A stretch of DNA of 64,000 bases. Origin: Echeneis naucrates (taxonomy: Eukaryota; Chordata; Actinopteri; Carangiformes; Echeneidae). This document shows, piece after piece, positions 11,631 through 22,200 of the stretch. The DNA lies in contig NC_042520.1 of the NCBI RefSeq assembly GCF_900963305.1, positions 6,606,170 to 6,670,169 of the forward strand, read 5' to 3'. The first letter of the stretch is position 1; each line of letters begins with the position of its first letter. The notes under the pieces were generated by a model that was given only the letters and a program-made list of their open reading frames with translations, was not told where the DNA came from and ran no database searches. A program made the translations under genes and the position numbers.

Positions 11631-11749
11631 CAGATTAACAATCCAGACATTGGATTTGTTTTGAGTCAATAAAGCTGATGATGTGACTCGACTTACTGCA
11701 AATCTTTTGTTTTAAATGAGTTATCATTAGTCCATCCTTCTGATGAGTA

Positions 11750-11985
11750 TGCTCACTTGGTATACGGGACACCAGGGTTCGATTCCCTGGTGAAGAACTC
11801 CAGCCACAAGGCGCCCACTGTGGTACTCTTGTGCCGGTCCCAAGCCCGGGTGATTGTTTGGGCTGCGTCAGGAAGGACATCTGGCGTAAAACTGGAGCCA
11901 AATCAAATCATCTAAGTGGAAGGACGGTGACTTGCTGTGGTGACCCCGAACAGGGAAAAGCTGAAAGAGGAAACAAATAAAAAAT
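11750..11985 (+). repeat. tRNA-like SINE, family 1
   Basis: It contains GGGTTCGATTCCCTGG, a good tRNA B-box, followed by GTGCCGGTCCCAAGCCCGGG and CATCTGGCGTAAAACTGGAG, a body widely scattered in fish genomes. Related copies lie on the minus strand at about 28095-28335 and 55635-55870, each downstream of a tail-A gene (3, 6, 9). It is therefore part of the cassette and was inserted before the duplications. Confidence 0.65.
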
Positions 11986-12154
11986 GAGTCCATCCTTCTC
12001 CACATGAAGCTGTCTGTGTCTGTTCTTTGAACGAGGAACAAACACATCATTGTTTTAAGGATCATTATGGGCTCAATCATTTGTGGACCTTCATGTTTGC
12101 TGAAAACCAAAATGTGGTGATCTGCCAAATATTGCTATGTATTTACTCTACATG

Positions 12155-12440
12155 TGATCAGCCGGGCAGCACGGCGGCACAGTGCTGTTATCTCACAACA
12201 AGAAGGTTGTGGGTTCGGTTCCCGGCCTGGGGCCTTTCTGAACGTGCCTGTGTGGGTTTCCTCCCACCGTCCAAAGACATCATGTTTGGGTTAACTGCTG
12301 ACTCTAAATGGTCCGTAGGTCTGAGTGTGAGTGTGAGTGGTTGTTGGTCTCTGTCTGTCTCTGTGTGTCGGCCCTGTGATGGACTGGTGACCTGTCCAGG
12401 GTGACCCCTCCCTCACCCAGTGTGACCTGGGTGACCTGGG
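12155..12440 (+). repeat. tRNA-like SINE, family 2
   Basis: It starts GGGCAGCACGGCGGCACAGT and contains GTGGGTTCGGTTCCCGG, a B-box-like motif. It runs through CCTCCCACCGTCCAAAGACA to TGGTGACCTGTCCAGGGTGA. It is a very common fish dispersed repeat. Other copies in the window: 22110-22200 (cut), minus 27735-27930, minus 48930-49245 and minus 55138-55445. Confidence 0.65.
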
Positions 12441-13689
12441 ACCAGCAACAACAGCGTTAGAAGATGAATGAAGACAACAGCGTTAGAAGATGAATGAAGA
12501 TATGTTCAGCTTTCATTGGTGTCATACACAGATACTTCTGCTCTACTTTTACATTTTTGAGGGCAGAATTTGTACTGTTGTCCTGGAAAGTGTTTCTGTC
12601 ACGATATTAGAGTCTTTCCACTGTTGTTCATGGCATCAAACAGGATTTATTCATGTTGAGCACTTTGGTGTCTTTATGATGTTACTGGAAGAGAAAAATC
12701 CCAGAAAGTTTTCAGCACCTCCAGCTGAATGTGTTCTGCTTCTGCGTTTCAGCAGCGCTCTGAAAATAACTGAAGAGACTACAGAGGATGGATGTTGTGA
12801 CCACAGAAACCTCCCCAAGTCTGTCCGCTCTGCTCTTCATGCTGAAGTGACTGATGTGTGGGAGGGGCATCACTGATGATGTGGTGCATCTGGATTGGCT
12901 GCTTCACAGGAAATTGAAGATGGCTCCACTGCCTTTGTGAATCACTTAGATATGAAGATGTATTTTGTCTGCAGTTGAACAACAAAAGCAACAGTCGGAT
13001 GAGGATCTGTCATTTCAATGCTCACATCCTCACAGTTCAGAGAGGTCGAATCTAACAATGTCCGGAAAAACACAAAGACTTTTTTTTATCATCATTCTTT
13101 TCTCAACAACCTCAAACAAAAATGCTGCTGAACCTTTTGTTTCATTGATCTCATGTTTAAACGTGCCGATAAACTTCTTTGGATGTGATCATGAGCTGTG
13201 TTTGGTTTGATGGATCAGACTTTGGGACAAAAAGGCATTACTGATAATATCATGTCGACATGTGAGAGGGACAAAACCTGTGAAGCACAAACAAATTGCA
13301 CCTGCTGTACATTTTATCTCTCATGGAAAGTGAATTAACGCACACACAAGATGAACAACGCAGAAATATGCAGTGTTGTGTCATATTGTCTATTCATGAC
13401 TCAGTGGCACAAATTTTCTAAAATGTATCCCCGTTTGGTAAAAATGACACGTGGCTGGTGGTGTCCGAGTTTATTTTTAAAATATGTCATATTTCTATTG
13501 AAAATATAAAAAACTGCAATTAATTATGACCTACACTTAAACTAAAATGTTGTAGATGATTGCACATTTACTGTTTGCATCATATCTCATCACCAGCTGA
13601 GTGAACTTTCAGAGCCAGTTACAGAAACCCACCATGAAAAAAAGTTTGTTTTCAGGGTTGTTTTGTGTGTTTAGACAGGAAAGATAGTG
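12441..13689 (+). other. Upstream flanking block of NITR gene 4
   Basis: The first part (12490-12770) matches minus 27480-27740 and 54890-55130. The rest is the type-1 upstream block. It is non-coding. The 128-codon frame here starts in a SINE-flank duplicate and has no protein signature. Confidence 0.55.
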
Positions 13690-13842
13690 ATAATATTTCC
13701 ACTGTGGTGGCACAGAGAGACACCAGTGTAATGACTGACCAATCAGATTGCTCTCATATTGTTCCCTCCCCTTCATACGACTACATTAAGGGAAATCATC
13801 TTCAACAGAGTTTAAAATAACTGCTGTCTTAAGTGGATTAAC
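13690..13842 (+). promoter_or_regulatory. Promoter of NITR gene 4 (type P1)
   Basis: CCAAT box at 13739-13743, TTTAAAATAA about 30 bases before the ATG, and CCACTGTGGTGG upstream. It is P1 type, unlike the P2 promoter of gene 3, which encodes the same V domain. Confidence 0.5.
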
Positions 13843-15686
13843 ATGAAAATGTTGATCATATTTCATCTTTTGTTCTTCCTCAGAGCAGGACGTAAGTAGA
13901 TAAAGTCAACTTTTCTCAAAATGTATTCTGCATTCTACGTTTCAAATTTGATAATAATCTTTTTGTATCAGTTTAGATCTAGAGATATGTGCCTCTGTCT
14001 CTGATTTTAATTCCTGATCTGTTTAATGGTATTTTTAGGATGCACAGATGAAATGAATTTTGATTCTGTTGTTGTTGGAGAAGACGTGAAGTTGACGTGT
14101 CCTCGCCAAACATCTGATTACTCTGCAACCTTATTTTGGATCCGACTTGTTTCTGGAAACTTAGCTGAACTGTTGGGAGGAACAAATTCATTTGATGATT
14201 ATCGTGTTAATAAGAATCCTCATTTTACAACAAAACAAGAACCTGGAACTTTTCTTCTCTATATTAATGAAACAGAGCAAAGTGACACTGGACTGTACTA
14301 CTGTATAAAAGTCAGAGACTTAGATATGAAGTTTTTAAAAGGAACGTTTCTGAGGATTAAAGGTAAATTTAATTCAGTACACACACTGTTCACAATCAAA
14401 ACTGTAGACTTAACATGTTGCTGGCAAACATTGATGTAAATTCCCCTACAAACTACATATAAAGAGTCTCTTCATTTTCGTAATTTTTAGTTCTATTTAG
14501 ATGATCAAAAGTCATTTCACATATTTTTTTGTGTCTGCATTTCTCAGGAGCAGAACCTGAGATCACCACCAACTTTCAGCTTCCTCCATCTGATCCAGTC
14601 CGTCCAGGAGACTCAGTGACTCTTCAGTGTTCGGTCCTCTTTGACTCTGAGAAGAAAACATGTCCAGGAGATCACAGTGTGTACTGGTTCAGAGCTGAAT
14701 CAGATGAAGCTCATCCCAGTTTCATTTACGCTCATGGAAACAATAGTGATCATTGTAAAAAGAGTCCTGAGTCTGAGTCCACACAGAAATGTGATTACTT
14801 CTTCTCCAAGAACGTCAGCTCCTCTGATGCTGGGACTCATTACTGCGCTGTGGCCACGTGTGGAGAAATTTTATTTGGAAATGGAACTAAACTGGAAATT
14901 GAAGGTAAAAGTGGAATATTCTTATATAAATATTCAATTGGCATATTTTTGTGTTTCATTTCAGAATGTAGAATTTAGATCCTATTTAACGCAGGAGTTA
15001 TTTATATTTTAACATCCAACCAAATCATAATGAACTTTAATTCTTTGGTTCATATATAATTTCAGAGAACATGATGGATCTCCAGAGGACCATCACATTT
15101 CTGTTGGTGTTATGTGGTACTTTGGCTACAGCTCTGATTGTTACTGTCTTCCTGTTTTATATGAAGAAGAAAACTTCTGATTGTTCCAAAGGTAGTAGAA
15201 GTTGACGGAGACGTCTGTTCTTTTTACTACATATCTGCTGCCTGTTCTCTTGCTCATAAGTCTGATAGTCATATTTATCTTCGTTTTCACCAACGAGAAG
15301 AACAAATGTGACTGTTGTAATGGTAATATACCTAAATCATACTTGTCTTTCCATCAGTAAACCTCTCCTGCATCCTGACTGACTGATATTATATATTTTC
15401 TGTTTCCTGCTCCAGCTGCTGCTGTCCTGCACAAAAACAGACGACAACAGACGAGTCAACAGGTGAGGAATTTAAATGTTGGACTGATGTGAACAAAAAA
15501 GAAGATTCAGATTTTTCACCTTCATTTCTCTATATATTTCTCCAGAGAGGGAACGATGATGCATGGATTTATTCTTCTGCCATCTACAGCGTGATAAAAA
15601 CTGGAAGTTGTTCATTAAAGGATGCAAAAGCAGCAGAGAGAGAGAGGACCTTCACTGCTATGAGAGCTTTTGGGATGGATCAATGA
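13843..15686 (+). CDS. NITR gene 4: two-Ig-domain immune receptor, tail type B
   Basis: Exons: signal 13843-13891, V 14039-14362, I 14548-14904, TM 15066-15191, tail1 15416-15462, tail2 15546-15686. The V domain matches gene 3. The I domain differs from the others mainly by WFRAESDEAH. The TM exon reads ENMMDLQRTITFLLVLC, then an uncharged segment and KKKTSDCSK. A relic second TM exon follows at about 15205-15322. The tail carries DAWIYSSAIYSVI and ends FGMDQ. AATAAA lies at 15995-16000. The gene looks intact. Its 3' flank carries the only young-looking insertions in the NITR array: an RLE-type LINE and a solo LTR. Confidence 0.87.
15192..15322 (+). pseudogene. Relic second transmembrane exon of NITR gene 4
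   Basis: Same arrangement as at 2270-2400: a TETSVLFTTY... membrane frame with CDCCN and a GT donor, placed directly after the first TM exon without an acceptor of its own. If the first TM exon splices at its GTAGTA donor, this relic is removed as intron. Confidence 0.6.
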
Positions 15687-16514
15687 ATGAATGTGTATTT
15701 GTGCTGTATAACGGCAGATATGATCCAAAATGCTATTTTATATCTGTCTGATTGGTAATATTGTCAAAAAATTCATTTTGAACTATTCTACATTTGAAAC
15801 TTTCCAGATAAAACACTGGATGATGAGTGAAAGCACCGATCACAGTTTGGTGTTTGAAACTGGGAAAATTACAGACATGAATTTTTTTATATCCAACTTT
15901 ATTTTTCACATCATGATTTTAGTAACACTGTTTTACTTAATGCTGATTGAATTCTTTAGTTTTGTGTCTGCTTCATTGAAAAAAACCAAACAGTAATAAA
16001 TTGTTCTTTGCACACATTTACACTCATACTGTATATTTTTTAACAATTAAATTCTTCTCATCTGCTCATGATTTTGCAAACATGCAACAGAAAATAATTT
16101 CTCTACGTAAAGATAGATCTTCCAGGAAGTGGCCAGTTGTAACGATGAAATGTGATCTTTGTCACCCATGAGGCTCATTATTTTCATCTGGTGGACAGAA
16201 TAACAGTGTTGGTGTTTGAATGTCTTCATGATTTCATTCACACCAGAGAAAAGTTTTTAGCTTTTCCATTTGAACTGTTATCACAGACCAGTCTGGCATC
16301 AGTCAAGATAACAGCAGTCTGTACATCTTGTGTGCATTTTGGTCTTCTGGTTAACAAAGAGGTTGGTGTGGTAGAGATGTGGGGAGCGACCTACAGAAAG
16401 GGGGCTGGAGCCAATCGCAGCTGACAATGGGTGAGCAAACACTGAAGAGGTTGGCAGTCGATATCAGGGCCGACATATAAAGGAGGACGAGCATTTACAC
16501 TCACACTCAGGTCA
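15687..16514 (+). other. 3' flank of NITR gene 4, left part
   Basis: Non-coding block homologous to 2766-3583 and, on the minus strand, to about 51000-51817. It ends in the old tRNA-like repeat, into which the LINE at 16515 was inserted. Confidence 0.6.
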
Positions 16515-19500
16515 ATTTAGAGAAACACAAGAAACTTGTGCGACAAAAAAAATGGACCAGACTCAGTGATCACCTTCCTAGCAACAAACTTTCACCCTGC
16601 TCTATGTTCCCTACAGATAATATCCAACTAGGCCAGTGAGCGGTGATAGCTATCATGTCTTCGGGGTCATCTGGTGGGAACCTCCTTTCGTCGGTGTTTC
16701 GTCTAGTTAGGCCCACAACACCTCCAGAAGGCTAGACCGTGAACACTGGCGTCCCAGAGTCACCCCCTAATGCCAGCCATCACCACTCCTCACACAAAGA
16801 CAACTATCTCAAACAGCACTACTATCACCTACTCTGACCTCTCACCAACTGCACCAGTGAAAGCGGGGTGGGGATACAGACCCTGGTTCGGGTAGGGGGG
16901 AGAAATAGAGGAGAGAGAAAAGTAGGGATGGGATACAGACCCTGGTTCGGGTAGGGGGCATGAAAGTATAGAGCGTGCAGGAAGTGGAGGCAATACAAGC
17001 TACACTAGCACACTAGCAGATTCAGCAACTAAACTCACCTGAACAGCCAAAGCCAGCACTCCAACAAAGGCCAATTCTCCTAGGCTAACCGCATGGTGTC
17101 GAAAAGGCACAAACACAAAGAACTATTTCAAGCAACACCACTGTCAACTACTCTAACCTCTCACCAATTGCACCAGTGAAAGCGGGGTGGGGATACAGAC
17201 CCTGGTTCGGGTAGGGGGGAGAAATAGAGGAGAGAGAAAAGTAGGGATGGGATACAGACCCTGGTTCGGGTAGGGGGCATGAGAGTATAGAGGGTGCAGG
17301 AGGGGGAGGCAGTACAAGCTACACTAGCAGATTCAGCGACTAACCTCATCTAAACAATCCTATATTCAAGTAAAATCAACACACCAACACAGGCCAACTC
17401 ACCTGGACTAACCACATGGTGGCAAAGAGGCTCAAACAGGCCACACCCCCACTTAAATACACTTCCCCTTCCTGGATTTCTTCCTCTGCTTCTCCCGAGA
17501 GTCTGTCTATCTTAAGAGCTCCCCCTGCTGGGCCCCCAGCTACTATTACCTCTTCTAACCCAAATCCACTGACTAGATCTTACTGCCTCATCTGACATTT
17601 CCTTCACTATTTTCCTCACCCTCTGGCTGCTTCCTCCTAACTCCCTCAACAAAGCAACAGCAGATCTTGCTACAAACCCTCTACATCCTACTTCCACTGG
17701 ACAAATCCTAACCTTCCATCCTCGCTGCTCAGCATCCTTACCTAAATCTGCATACCTGAGCTTTTTCCTTTCATATGCTTCTTCAACTAAATCCTCCCAA
17801 GGCACAGTCAGCTCTATGAAATATACTTTCTTTCTACTCCTAGACCACAAAACTATATCAGGCCTTAGCTTTGTGCAGGCTATTTCCTGGGGTACAACAA
17901 GCTTTCCTCCTAAGTCTACCTGCATCTCCCAGTCACTAGCATCCTCTAAACTGCCTTGCTTCCTTATTATCTTATTAACCCTCCTTCCTGCACAAACTGT
18001 ATTGCAACTCTCTTTGTCTTAGACCCTCCTAAAACTGCCTGCCTCCGTATATCTTCAATGCCTGCAGCTAAGCTTTTTAAAACCTGGTTATGTTGCCACG
18101 TATATCCGCCTTGTGAGAGACTAACCTTACAACCTGACAAGATGTGTTTTAAAGTTGCAGTACCTGAACATACAACATACCGGGTCTCCATTTACCCAGA
18201 GTTTTAGGTTCTGGGGAGTTGGCAAAACATCATATGTTGCCCCTATCAAAAATCTAATCCTACTTTCCTCCATACTCCACAGCTCTTTCCAACTAAGCTT
18301 TTTCTTCTCTACACCTTCCCAGTTCAACCACTGTCCCTGCTTAGCCTGAGCCACTGCCCTCGCACCTCTTAATATTTCCTCCTGTCTACGAACCTGCTCC
18401 ACAACTAGCTTCCTCTTCTCTTTGGGACCTGCTCTACTCCACACTGGTTTGCCTGAGCCAAGCCCCAAGCCTCCCCGGCCTATCTGTACATTACCCACAA
18501 TCTCGGTATGCCTAAGAGCTGCTTCTGCTTCCTGCACTGCCATTCTTGGATTCCATTTTCTCCCCTTGGTTGGGTTTGGAATCACTTTACTAACAACCAC
18601 GTCTTTACTCCCAGATAACAGGAGCTCTGTCCTAACCTTAGTACATTTAAACTCCTCCACTAGACTAGATACTGGGAGCTGAAGTATGCCTTTCCCATAC
18701 AATGCCACAGTGCTTAAACATCTCGGAACCCCGAGCCACTTCCTAATGTAAAAGCTTACTAGTCTTTCCATTTTCTCTGCAACAGATATTGGAATCTCAT
18801 ATACTGACAGTGGCCACATCAATCTAGGAAACAATCCAAACTGCAAACACCACAACTTCAACTTTCCTGGAAGTCCTGATTTATCTATTCTATCCAGTCC
18901 CTAAGCAACATCCTTCCTAAACTGCACTACTTGTTCTCTGTCATTCAAATCTGCCTTGTACTACCTACCTAAGCTCTTTACTGGTTTTTCCCTAATTATT
19001 GGAATTGCTTCTTCATTTATTACAAACTTTCGATCACTTAATCTTCCTCTACTTATTGAAATACCTTTAGACTTACTAGGCTTGATTCTCATACTAGCCC
19101 ACTTTAAGTTTTTATTAAGTCTCTCAAGTATTCTTTTCATACATGGCACCGTTGTAGTTATCAACGTCATGTCGTCCATATATGCCCTAATTGGTGTAAG
19201 GCGCATCCCATCCTGCCGCCTCTCTCCACCTACAACCCACCTAGAGGCTCTAATAATTACCTCCATTGCCATTGTGAATGCTAATGGAGAAATCGTACAC
19301 CCTGCCATAATACCTATTTCTAACTTCTGCCAACCTGTTGTAAAGCCTGCCGCACTTAAACATAGTCAGATATCTTGGAAATAGCTTCTTACTAAATTGA
19401 CTACTACTCTAGGCACTCTAAAATAATCAAACACCTCCCAAATAAGACTATGTGGCACTGACCCAAATGCATTTGCTAAGTCCAAGAATATCACATGCAA

Positions 19501-19889
19501 ATCTCTTTTCTCACTCTTGGCTGCCTGAATCTGATGCCAAATCATGCTAGTGTGCTCTAAACACCCTGCGAAACCTGGTATTCCTGCCTTCTGTACTGAA
19601 ATGTCTATTAAGCTATTCCTTTCTAAATAACTAGCTAGTCTCCGTGCAACTACATGAAAGAAAATCTTCCCCTCTACATTCAGGAAATAGATCATACAAA
19701 ACTGACTCAACTCTGAGGACTCCTTCTCCTTAGGAATAAGAACACCTCCTGCCCTACGCCATGCTCTGGGAATAGACTGTTTCTTCCAAACTATTCTTAA
19801 CTGCCTCCACAAAAACTTTAGGATATCAGGTGCGCTTTTATAGACCCGGTAGGGGACTCCATTTGGCCCTGGGGCCGAAGAAGCCTTTG
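16515..19889 (-). mobile_element. Non-LTR retrotransposon with restriction-like endonuclease, 5'-truncated
   Basis: Read on the minus strand. 19812-19366 encodes the reverse transcriptase N-terminal part (GGVLIPKE, FLDLANAFGSVPHSLIWE). 19308-18961 holds the catalytic AYMDDM. 18861-18127 is a thumb/linker region. 18191-17967 has a Cys/His knuckle (C...ATLKHILSGC, QGGYTWQHNQVL). 17925-17512 has a PD-(D/E)XK-type nuclease (RPDIVLWSRSRKKVYFIELT). This order is that of RLE-bearing LINEs (R2/R4/HERO-like); I cannot fix the clade. The coding parts lie in several frames with stops between them, so the element is dead. The 5' end is missing, as is common after incomplete reverse transcription. The uninserted site survives at 3580-3590 and near 50985. 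Confidence 0.8.
16795..17430 (-). repeat. Two tandem ~318 bp copies in the LINE 3' region
   Basis: The stretch around AAAGCGGGGTGGGGATACAG at 16861 recurs at 17179, a period of 318 bases, and flanking sequence on both sides repeats too. Inside each unit CAGACCCTGGTTCGGGTAGG occurs twice. It lies between the endonuclease frame and the element 3' end and is probably part of the element's 3' untranslated region. Confidence 0.75.
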
Positions 19890-20179
19890 CATATTAATCC
19901 AAAGATGAATGTCTCTGGACTGGGAGGAAGCCAGAGAAGCCAAAAACACAAAAAAGGAAACAGAGCCGGTCAAATGATTTCTATCGCCTTGTATATTTCT
20001 TGCAGGTTCAGTTTGTTTAGATGAATAAAACAGGACAGAAAATATTTTGCACAAATCAGCATCACTGTGTCTCTCCAGTTAAAAAGGACAACACAACACT
20101 GTAAAGAGCATTTGACTGATCCACAGATGACTTTTTGTGTTCAAGCTGAAGGGAATCATCATTTGGATTAAAATGAGTT
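19890..20179 (+). other. 3' flank of NITR gene 4, middle part
   Basis: Continues the block homologous to 3584-3875. No gene. It ends in the target site GAGTT (20175-20179) of the LTR insertion. Confidence 0.6.
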
Positions 20180-20683
20180 TGTCAGGTTTTGGGTTAAAGC
20201 TGGGGTTAGTGTTCTGTCCATGTCACTTTCTGTTTTATTTTGTAGTCCTGGTCCCTTCGTGTTCCCGGTTATGTTACTTCCTGGTTGTGTCCCATGTTGA
20301 TTGTCTTCCCTCCCCTGATCTGGATCACCTGTGTCTTGTTTACCAGTGTGTATTTAAGTCCTGTTTTCAGTCTTGTCCTTGTTGGATCATTGTCGCTGTC
20401 ACTGTCATTGCCGCTGTCATTGTCGTTGTCATTGTCCGGTCTCCGTGTTGTGGCCTTGTCCATGCCTTGTCCATGCCTTGTCCATGCCTTGTCCATGCCT
20501 TGTCCATGCCTTGTCCATGCCTTGTCCATGCCTTGTCCATGCCTTGTCCATGCCTTGTCCATGCCCTGTAGATTTTTTTGCTCCTTGAGTAAAGTCCGTT
20601 TTTCCACCTACCTGGTTTCCGGCTCCTGCATCTGGGTCCTACCCGCAACACGCTCATCGCGTTCTGCCCCCCCAGTCCTGACA
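20180..20683. mobile_element. Fossil solo LTR, Ty3/gypsy-like
   Basis: A 504-base block starts TGTCAGG and ends CCTGACA and is flanked by the 5-base duplication GAGTT (20175-20179 and 20684-20688). TG...CA ends, a 5-base target duplication, TATTTAAG near 20351 and a 3' end with TTTCCGGCTCCTGCATCTGG fit a fish gypsy-type LTR. No internal region remains, so it is a solo LTR. The empty site is seen at 3870-3880 and in the gene 8 flank. The intact target duplication and absence from the sister blocks suggest a fairly recent insertion, after cassette duplication. Confidence 0.75.
20456..20568 (+). repeat. 11-bp minisatellite inside the solo LTR
   Basis: About ten head-to-tail copies of TTGTCCATGCC, almost without variation, the last changing to CATGCCCTG. 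Just upstream (20393-20445) is a looser array built on GTCATTGTC and GCTGTCATT. Both lie within the LTR. Confidence 0.9.
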
Positions 20684-22109
20684 GAGTTCTTTTGCTCGCA
20701 CACATAACTTCCTTTCATTCTTTCTTTTGCTTGTAGAAAAAAATGTTTGTTAATAGACTCAAAGAGAGAAAACTTGATGCTGTAGGTACAATTCATCATG
20801 TCTGCCTTGAGAACAACAAGCAAAGCCACATGCAGCAGCTACAGTCACAGTCACAGGTTGAGGTGGGACATTTCTCCCCCTCTGACCGACCACACAAGTT
20901 TTTCACTCTCAACAGACCTGACCAGAAAAAAACACATAACTACAAGTACATGCAGCTTTAGTTTTTAACCAATCAAACTATCTTCAAATGATTTAGTGCT
21001 TCATTTTAATTGTGAATATATTCATCCATTACGTCCGGCTGCCAAACTTGTGTTTCGATAATGAAACTTAACATCTCAGTACAAACTGCTGCTCTCAGTA
21101 AAAGAGCCTCCTGAGCACCTCCCCCTCTGACAGCAGCTACCAGAGAGCAGCAAACCTCTAAAAGGTCTGAGCAAAAATGGCCGCCATGTAACATGACTGA
21201 GAAAGTGTGTTTGTCTCCATGCCTCCTTTTACATCTCCTGTTTGTTGCAGAGATATTTTTATGAACATTAAATGAAATGCTGATGTTTTTTTTATTAAAA
21301 TAGCAGCAGTAAAAGCCCAGTTTCCTGTGGATACCATAAAGCGTGAGAGGAAGAAAAAGCCTCTTTGTATTTACACCTTAGTTTGAAACCACAGACACAA
21401 GGCTCAAGTTTCCACACATCGTTTGTTCATCAGTGCTGTGAATGTGAGTTTATTTGTGTGTGTTTGTGTCAGAGACAACAACAGTGTGAACACAGTAAGA
21501 GCCTCGTGTAATGAAGCAGGTTTCAGTATGCAACTTTATATAATTATAATATAATTAATATGATATATATAATATAATTATATCATTTTGCATTGGACAA
21601 TTGTTGTTGTCAACATTATGTTGAACTAGAAATGTGGTGATCTGACAAATATATCACACATTTATTACTATACATGTCAATTTTTTCTTACCTTTATATA
21701 TTGTCAGTCATCACATGTTTCCTACACAGATACCTCCACTTTACTTTAGTCCTTTTTCAGCTCAGAGTTTGTGCTGTTGTCCTGGACTGTGTGTCTGTCA
21801 CTGTTACTGAGAGTCTTTCTGCTCTACATGGCTTCAAGCATGATTCATCCATTTTGAGCACTTTTGCATTTATTATGTTGCTGCAAAAGAAAACCCTCAG
21901 AGAGTTTTCACCACCTCCAGGTGAATGTGTCTCTGTGATACTGTAAGAGTGCCGTTTTGCTTCTGTGTGTCAGCAGGACTCTGAAAACAAATGAAACAAG
22001 TGACCACAAACACCTCCTCAAGACTGTTCTGCTCTGCTGCTGATAGTGAAGTGACTGATGGGGGGGGGGGGCATCGGTGATGATGAGGCTGGAATGGAAG
22101 AGATCATCT
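20684..22109 (+). other. 3' flank of NITR gene 4, right part
   Basis: Non-coding. 20690-21250 matches 3880-4440. 21250-22109 matches minus 49240-50160 (after gene 8) but not the gene 1 flank. It includes an AT-rich run at 21540-21590 and a G run near 22060-22070. No gene is visible. Confidence 0.55.
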
Positions 22110-22200
22110 TATGGGTCACAGTTGCATAGTGGTGAGTGCTGCTGCCTCACAACAAGAAGGTTGTGGGTTCGTTTCCAGACCTGGGGCCTTTCTGTGCGGA
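22110..22200 (+). repeat. tRNA-like SINE family 2, cut short
   Basis: It holds GTGGTGAGTGCTGCTGCCTC and GTGGGTTCG up to TTTCTGTG and then stops where retrovirus-like sequence begins. The complete counterpart is on the minus strand at 48930-49245. Confidence 0.6.

Noticed and set aside
11760-11800. Possible tRNA genes at the B-box motifs of the SINEs
   Set aside because: No complete cloverleaf. The B-boxes sit in dispersed SINE-like repeats.
20137-20707. Open frames made of VHALSMPCPCL-type repeats
   Set aside because: They are translations of the 11-bp minisatellite inside the solo LTR.
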